35,300 nucleotides of DNA from an uncultured Eubacteriales bacterium (lineage in GTDB: Bacteria > Bacillota > Clostridia > Oscillospirales > Acutalibacteraceae), in assembly GCA_934643185.1 (NCBI GenBank), contig CAKUBN010000020.1, positions 1 through 35,300 of the forward strand. Reading direction: 5' to 3'. A program made the position numbers and the translations under genes. The notes under the pieces are model-generated. The model was not told the DNA's origin, made no database searches, and saw only the letters and a program-made list of their open reading frames with translations. The stretch's first letter is position 1; each line of letters opens with the position of its first letter. Of the stretch, positions 30,277 to 35,300 are shown one piece after another.

Positions 30277-31209
30277 AGTGAAATTCATTTTGAGCATAAA
30301 CCGGTGCTGTTCAAAGAGACCATCGAGTCCTTGAACATCGACCCGGAAGGCACCTATATAGACGGCACCGCGGGCGGCGGCGGCCACTCCGGCGCGATTT
30401 TACAGCGCCTGACAACGGGCACGCTGCTTTCCATCGACCGCGACCCGGACGCTATTGCCGTTGTAAAAGAGCGGCTCGGCAAATACCCCGGCTCCGTCGT
30501 TGCCATGGGCAACTTCTGCGATATGGACAAGATCGCGCTTGAGCACGGCATCGTAAATGTCGACGGCGTGCTGCTCGACATCGGCGTGTCGTCCTATCAG
30601 CTCGATACCGCAGAGCGCGGCTTTTCCTACCACGCCGATGCCCCGCTCGATATGCGCATGAGCCAAAGCGGCACCTCGGCCGCAGACCTCGTGAACACCT
30701 TGTCTTGGCAGGAATTAGCCGAGATCATCAGCCGTTACGGCGAAGATAAAAGCGCGGTGCGCATTGCAAAGGGCATTGTGAAGGCGCGCGAAGAAAAACC
30801 GATCGAAACGACGTTGGAGCTTGCGGAGATCATCCGCGAAAGCGTGCCGGCAGCGGTGCGCCGCGCGGAGGGCCACCCGGCCAGAAGAACGTTTCAGGCG
30901 CTGCGCATTGCGGTAAACGGCGAGCTGGATGCGCTCAAAAAAGGTCTTACGGCGGCATTTGGGCTGTTAAAGCCCGGCGGCCGGCTTTCCGTCATCACGT
31001 TTCATTCGCTGGAGGACCGCATCGTCAAGCAGCAGATGAACAAGTGGTGCGAGGGCTGCACCTGCCCGAAGGATTTCCCTGTGTGCGTGTGCGGCAACAA
31101 GCCGAAGGGCAAGCTCATCTACAAAAAGGGTCTTGCGCCGAGCGAGGAAGAGCTCCGCGAAAACCCGCGCGCCCGCAGCGCAAGGCTGCGCGTCATTGAA
31201 AAACTGTGA
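30274..31209 (+). CDS. rsmH: 16S rRNA (cytosine1402-N4)-methyltransferase RsmH (MraW)
   Basis: A 311-residue methyltransferase modifying C1402 in the 30S P-site. It opens with MSEIHFEHKPVLFKETIESL, and the SAM-binding GTAGGGGHS is at 31-39; LDIGVSSYQLD, ERGFSY and TFHSLEDRIVK are hallmarks. A Cys-rich insert near the C-terminus (CEGCTCPKDFPVCVCG) is seen in many Firmicute members. Homology begins at 30274; the frame from ATG 30226 adds 16 residues encoded by the putative RBS hairpin and has no Shine-Dalgarno of its own. First gene of the division cluster. Confidence 0.94.
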   Translation: MSEIHFEHKPVLFKETIESLNIDPEGTYIDGTAGGGGHSGAILQRLTTGTLLSIDRDPDAIAVVKERLGKYPGSVVAMGNFCDMDKIALEHGIVNVDGVLLDIGVSSYQLDTAERGFSYHADAPLDMRMSQSGTSAADLVNTLSWQELAEIISRYGEDKSAVRIAKGIVKAREEKPIETTLELAEIIRESVPAAVRRAEGHPARRTFQALRIAVNGELDALKKGLTAAFGLLKPGGRLSVITFHSLEDRIVKQQMNKWCEGCTCPKDFPVCVCGNKPKGKLIYKKGLAPSEEELRENPRARSARLRVIEKL

Positions 31210-31285
31210 GATTTTGAAAAATTCGGGTATTTAGAGAGAATACAGCTGAATTTGTTGGGATAGGTTTCCGAAAGGAGGAAACAAA

Positions 31286-31813
31286 ATGGCATCTACATCT
31301 AACGCATACGATTTTGATCTTTTCGACAGCAGAGATCACGGCAGCGCGGCCCCGAAGCTTCCGGAGCCGAAAGCGCCCCAAAAAGAAAAACAGAAGAACA
31401 ATGTGGTGGAGCTGGATGAAAAAAAGCTGCGCCGCAGTCACAGACACAGTGCGAACACGGTCAAAATGCTCATGAACCTTGCGGTGGTGCTGGTCATCGT
31501 CAGCGCCATCGGCGCGGTGGTGTTCAGTCAGGTGCAGCTTACAGAGCTCACCGATGAGATCAACACGACGAACGAGAGCCTTTCGCAGGAAAAAAGCATT
31601 GCCATTCAGCTTGAAATGCAGGCGGCCTCCAAGCTCAATACCGAGGAGATTGAGCAGATCGCGCGCGAAAAGCTCGGCATGGAAAAGGTAGCGGACGGGC
31701 AGACCTCCTACATCAGCCTCACGCAGAACGATGAGGGCACCGTGGTGCAGGCCGAAAAGACGCCGAATCTGTTAGATCGCATCTGGCAGGCCATGCAGTC
31801 GCTCTTTTCCTGA
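31286..31813 (+). CDS. ftsL: FtsL/DivIC-like septum protein
   Basis: A 175-residue bitopic membrane protein. Residues 1-58 are a charged cytoplasmic tail, about 60-83 a single helix (MLMNLAVVLVIVSAIGAVVF), then an extracytoplasmic leucine-zipper-like coil (about 85-135) ending in IAREKLGMEKV, typical of FtsL. Its place between rsmH and the transpeptidase supports FtsL. It should form the FtsL-DivIC-FtsQ complex that activates septal synthesis. AAAGGAGG precedes the start, but GTTTCC (31264-31269) can pair with GGAAAC (31277-31282) and cover part of it. Confidence 0.8.
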   Translation: MASTSNAYDFDLFDSRDHGSAAPKLPEPKAPQKEKQKNNVVELDEKKLRRSHRHSANTVKMLMNLAVVLVIVSAIGAVVFSQVQLTELTDEINTTNESLSQEKSIAIQLEMQAASKLNTEEIEQIAREKLGMEKVADGQTSYISLTQNDEGTVVQAEKTPNLLDRIWQAMQSLFS

Positions 31814-31922
31814 TCGAACACGAGGTACATACGAATTTTTTGCGGATACGCTGCTATTTTGCAGCAAGAGAGAATACAAATGGGTTATGCGGCCCCCGGC
31901 AGAGGGGATTTGAGAGGAGAGT

Positions 31923-31950
31923 TGAGAGTTTATTCTTAACTCTCATTTTT
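31923..31950 (+). terminator. Terminator-like hairpin between ftsL and the PBP gene
   Basis: TGAGAGTT (31923-31930) pairs with AACTCTCA (31938-31945), then TTTTT. It should reduce readthrough from ftsL into the transpeptidase gene. Confidence 0.65.
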
Positions 31951-32011
31951 CGGTATACGGCAACTTTTGGCTGCGAATGAAGGGCGCAGCAGAAAGGACG
32001 GCATTTTTTAC

Positions 32012-34435
32012 ATGGCAAAATCAAATCGTTCCGGCGTCTGGCAGCGCACAATGGTCATTTTAGGCTTCGTGCTGGTGCTCGGGTTCGGCGCCGTTGTTAC
32101 AAACCTCGTCCGCTTGCAGCTTGTCAACGGCGAGACCTTAAAGACCGATGCGGTCGACCAAAGTTTGCAATCCACGCAGCTTACGCCCTCGCGCGGCACC
32201 ATTTACGACGCCACGGGCACGAAGGTCTTGGCGCAGAGCGCCAGCGTGTGGACGGTCGCACTGGAGCCGAACTACATCAGTGAAGGCGACGACGTGAAGA
32301 TCGCGAAGGGCCTTTCCGAAATTTTAGGGCTCGATTACGACACCGTCCTAAAAAAGGCACAGCAAAACAGCTATTTTGTCTACGTCAAGCGCAAGGTGGA
32401 GACCGAACTGCGCGACGAGATCGTGCAGATGATCAAGGACGAAAAAATCGGCCGCGGCATCACGCTGATGGAGGACTACAAGCGCTATTACCCCTACGGC
32501 ACCACGGCTTCCACGGTGCTCGGCTTCACGGGCACGGATAACCAGGGCCTTGCGGGCGTTGAAACGGAATATGACGATGAGCTTACCGGCACGGCCGGCC
32601 GCCTTGTCAGCGCAAAGAACGCGCAGGGCGACGACATGCCGTTCCAATACGACCAATACGTGCAGGCGCAGGACGGCTACGACCTTGTGCTGACGATCGA
32701 CGAGACCGCACAGAGCATCGTAGAAAAGCACCTGCAGGCGGGCCTTGAGGCCTGCGGCGCGCTGGAGGGCGGCACCGCCGTTTTGATGAACGTCAAGACC
32801 GGCGCGATTTTGGCGCTTTCCACAAAGGGCGACTACGACCCGAACGACCCGTTCACCATTTCGCAGGAGGCCGAGGACGCCATTCCGGAAAAGGTGGAGG
32901 AAGCGCTGAAAAAAGCGCAGGAAAAGGAGCAGCAGGAGCTGAACACCCTGCAGCTCGCCATCGATAACGCCGAGACCGACGAGGAGCGCGCGGAAGCGAA
33001 AAAGGCCCTTTCGGAATATGAGCGCATCGACGTCACCACGCTGCGCGATGAGCTCACCGACCAAATGTGGGGCGAGGCGCAGAATAAGCAGTGGCGAAAC
33101 AAGGCGGTCAGCGATACGTACTACCCCGGTTCCGTTTTCAAAATGGTCACGGGCTCCATGGCGATGGAATCCGGCGTGGCTTCCGAAGAATCCACGTACA
33201 CCTGCACCGGCCAGTGGGTGTTTGACGACCCCACCATTGACCCCATCAGCTGCTGGTACCACGACAGTCACGGCACGGAAACGCTGGTGGACGGCATCTG
33301 CAATTCCTGCAACCCGTACATGATCTGGCTGGGTCAGAAAATGGGCCGCCACACGTTCTTTAATTTCTTTGAAGCCTTCGGCTTTACGCAGCGCACGGGC
33401 ATTGACCTGCCCGGCGAAGCAGACAGCCTGTATTTTAGTGAAGACGAGCTCAATATCGTCGAGCTTGCAACGTCTTCGTTCGGCCAGAACTTCTCCATCA
33501 CACCAATCCAGATGATCACGGCCATTGCAGCCGTGGCAAACGGCGGCTACCTTGTGCAGCCGCACGTCGTAGACCGCATGCTGGACAGCGACGGCAACAT
33601 CGTCAAAACGACCGATACCAGCTACAAGCGTCAGGTCATCTCCGAAGATGTCTCCAAGCGCATGACGGACATTCTTCAGAAAAACGCCACAAGCGAAAGC
33701 GGCAAAAACGGCTATGTCGCCGGTTACCGCGTGGCGGGCAAGACCGGTACGTCCGAAAAAGTCGCGCTGTATTATCAGGATCTGGCAGAGGGCAACGACC
33801 GCGGCATGCAGTACGTCGTTTCCTACGGCGGCTACGCCCCGGCGGATGACCCGCAGTACGCCTTGCTCGTTTTCTACGACGAGCCGCAGATCGGCGGCGC
33901 GTCCGGCGGCACGCAGGCCGGCCCGATCTTCGCTGCCATCATGGAAGAGGTGCTCCCGTACCTCGGCGTAGACCCGCAGTATACGGAAGCGGAATATGAA
34001 AACCTCTCCGCTACCGCGCCGAACGTCATTGGCATGACCATGGCAGAAGCGAAAAGCCATCTGGAAGAGCAGGGCTTCAGCGGCACGGTCGTCGGCGACG
34101 CCGAAGACGACGCGCTCGTCACGGTGCAGGTGCCGTCTCCGGGCGCATCTATCCCGAAGGAAGGCATGGTCGCGCTTTACACCGAAGAGCCGGATCCCGA
34201 AACATATGTGGAGGTGCCAAGCTTCATCGGCTATGACATCGATACCTGCCGCTACTTGGCGACCCTTGCCGATGTGCAGGTGCTCGTTGTGGGCGACGGC
34301 ACGTCCGGCTACGCACAAAGTCAGGATATTGCGGAGGGCACCAAGGTCAAGCGCGGCTCCGTCATCCGCATTTCGTTCGTCAGCTCCGGCGGTGTCGAAG
34401 CGGCGGGCAACACCTCAACAAACAGCGAAGAGTAA
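32012..34435 (+). CDS. PASTA-domain class B penicillin-binding protein (FtsI/SpoVD type)
   Basis: An 807-residue peptidoglycan transpeptidase of the septum or spore cortex. A membrane anchor lies at about 12-32, and the PBP dimerisation domain at about 50-200. The transpeptidase domain has S374-V-F-K377 (SxxK), S432-C-N434 (SxN) and K577-T-G. Two PASTA domains follow (about 668-725 and 733-790). Between YDPNDPF (275-281) and WRNKAVSDTYYPGS (361-374) there is an extra Glu/Ala/Lys-rich helical insert of roughly 60 residues (about 286-345), not seen in textbook SpoVD or FtsI. The start at 32012 begins just before the anchor; only a distant AAAGGA is upstream. Whether it is the vegetative FtsI or sporulation SpoVD is open. 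Confidence 0.9.
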   Translation: MAKSNRSGVWQRTMVILGFVLVLGFGAVVTNLVRLQLVNGETLKTDAVDQSLQSTQLTPSRGTIYDATGTKVLAQSASVWTVALEPNYISEGDDVKIAKGLSEILGLDYDTVLKKAQQNSYFVYVKRKVETELRDEIVQMIKDEKIGRGITLMEDYKRYYPYGTTASTVLGFTGTDNQGLAGVETEYDDELTGTAGRLVSAKNAQGDDMPFQYDQYVQAQDGYDLVLTIDETAQSIVEKHLQAGLEACGALEGGTAVLMNVKTGAILALSTKGDYDPNDPFTISQEAEDAIPEKVEEALKKAQEKEQQELNTLQLAIDNAETDEERAEAKKALSEYERIDVTTLRDELTDQMWGEAQNKQWRNKAVSDTYYPGSVFKMVTGSMAMESGVASEESTYTCTGQWVFDDPTIDPISCWYHDSHGTETLVDGICNSCNPYMIWLGQKMGRHTFFNFFEAFGFTQRTGIDLPGEADSLYFSEDELNIVELATSSFGQNFSITPIQMITAIAAVANGGYLVQPHVVDRMLDSDGNIVKTTDTSYKRQVISEDVSKRMTDILQKNATSESGKNGYVAGYRVAGKTGTSEKVALYYQDLAEGNDRGMQYVVSYGGYAPADDPQYALLVFYDEPQIGGASGGTQAGPIFAAIMEEVLPYLGVDPQYTEAEYENLSATAPNVIGMTMAEAKSHLEEQGFSGTVVGDAEDDALVTVQVPSPGASIPKEGMVALYTEEPDPETYVEVPSFIGYDIDTCRYLATLADVQVLVVGDGTSGYAQSQDIAEGTKVKRGSVIRISFVSSGGVEAAGNTSTNSEE

Positions 34436-34473
34436 AGATACATTGAGAGGGTAGGAAAGGAAGTTCATAACGT

Positions 34474-35300
34474 ATGGATATTGTACTGTATTGCCTTGCA
34501 ATCGTCATTGCGGCGGTCATCACCGGGCTGCTCGGCCACTTCATGGTGCCGTTTCTGCACAAGATCAAGTTCGGCCAGACCATTCGCGAGGTCGGCCCCA
34601 GCTGGCACAAAAATAAGCAGGGCACGCCCACCATGGGCGGCCTCATGTTCATCATCGGCAGCTCCGTCGCGGCCGTCATCTGCATCGCATTTTTGTGGCT
34701 GAACGGCGGCGCGGAAACGCAGCTCATGCTCGTTAAGGTCATCGCGGGCGCGCTCATGGCCGTGGGCTTCGGCATCGTCGGCTTCCTCGATGATTACATC
34801 AGCATCAAAAAGCACCGCAACCTCGGCCTTACCGAGATCCAAAAGCTCATTTTGCAGTTCATCATCGTCGGCGCGTACCTGCTTTCCGTCGCGCTTGCAG
34901 GCGGCACCACCGAAACGATCATCCCGTTTGTCGGCGCTGTTGACCTCGGCTTCTTCTACTACATCTTGGCGGCCGTCTTCATCGTCGGCATGGTCAACGC
35001 CGTGAACTTCACAGACGGCATCGACGGTCTCAACACGTCCGTCACGCTCGTCGTCGCACTCGTCTTCTCCGTCATCGCCATGCTTTTGAACCGCGTGGGT
35101 CTCTCGCTTTACGCGGCGGCCATCGTCGGTGCCATGATCGGCTTCCTGTTCTGGAACGCCAACCCGGCTAAGGTCTTCATGGGCGATACGGGCTCCCTGT
35201 TCCTCGGCGGCGTGGTGTGCGGCATGGCCTACGCGCTGGATATCCCCCTGCTGCTGATTCTGGTGGGTATCATCTACATCGCGGAGACCCTGTCCGACAT
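34474..35300 (+). CDS. mraY: Phospho-N-acetylmuramoyl-pentapeptide transferase MraY (3' end cut by window)
   Basis: The first 275 codons of an integral membrane enzyme that makes lipid I from UDP-MurNAc-pentapeptide and undecaprenyl phosphate. The frame is open to the window end; the full protein is usually about 320-360 residues. Motifs: HKNKQGTPTMGG (45-56), GFLDDYISIKKHRNLGLT with the catalytic DD pair, NAVNFTDGIDGLN and FMGDTGSLFLGG. GGAAAGGAAG precedes ATG 34474. It continues the division cluster after the PBP gene. Confidence 0.95.
   Translation, partial: MDIVLYCLAIVIAAVITGLLGHFMVPFLHKIKFGQTIREVGPSWHKNKQGTPTMGGLMFIIGSSVAAVICIAFLWLNGGAETQLMLVKVIAGALMAVGFGIVGFLDDYISIKKHRNLGLTEIQKLILQFIIVGAYLLSVALAGGTTETIIPFVGAVDLGFFYYILAAVFIVGMVNAVNFTDGIDGLNTSVTLVVALVFSVIAMLLNRVGLSLYAAAIVGAMIGFLFWNANPAKVFMGDTGSLFLGGVVCGMAYALDIPLLLILVGIIYIAETLSD

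Noticed and set aside
32348..34318. 656-codon minus-strand ORF opposite the transpeptidase gene
   Set aside because: Shadow of the G+C-rich third positions; no domain recognised, while the plus frame has all PBP motifs.

Overview
The window looks like a chromosomal segment of a Gram-positive anaerobe of the class Clostridia, probably an Oscillospiraceae/Ruminococcaceae-type member. This is inferred from the protein families (DUF4317, YlxM-Ffh-RpsP-KhpA-RimM-TrmD, a PASTA-bearing division transpeptidase, CoaD followed by a coiled-coil protein), from strong sigma-A promoters with 17-nt spacers, and from G+C-rich third codon positions. No rRNA, tRNA, CRISPR array, integrase or transposase was found.

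Layout. (1) 1-3420: two terminators, a hairpin array, the Mg2+ channel gene mgtE behind a structured leader that contains a 25-codon ORF, a second hairpin array with a 48-bp perfect palindrome, then an A+T-rich islet. The islet holds a barnase-like toxin gene broken by an in-frame UGA, followed by its barstar-like antitoxin. (2) 3440-12550: an alpha-glucosidase on the minus strand, a long non-coding stretch with operator-like palindromes, and a five-gene ABC importer operon of the Opp/Dpp type that may import oligosaccharides. (3) 12620-21400: a MATE exporter, a sugar isomerase/epimerase-like protein, glutamyl-Q tRNA(Asp) synthetase, a DUF4317 / GNAT-remnant / PAS operon, and a minus-strand M42 peptidase with a threonine-aldolase-type PLP enzyme. 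Mosaic arrays of short hairpins fill the gaps. (4) 21590-29680: the SRP/ribosome-maturation operon, HPr, UvrC, and rsmD-coaD-coiled-coil protein. (5) 30087 to the end: the division and cell-wall cluster rsmH-ftsL-PBP-mraY, with mraY cut by the window end.

How the genes work together. Blocks 4 and 5 are housekeeping: protein targeting, ribosome and tRNA maturation, CoA synthesis, DNA repair and septal peptidoglycan. Block 2 is probably a nutrient module (importer plus intracellular glucosidase). The most unusual material is regulatory. The mgtE leader has a translated-looking small ORF, mutually exclusive helices and a terminator. The toxin ribosome-binding site lies inside a 10-bp stem. The rsmH ribosome-binding site appears to be joined to its start codon by a hairpin. 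Two families of intergenic hairpin arrays occur at nine or more places; for one of them base-pair covariation between copies can be seen directly.
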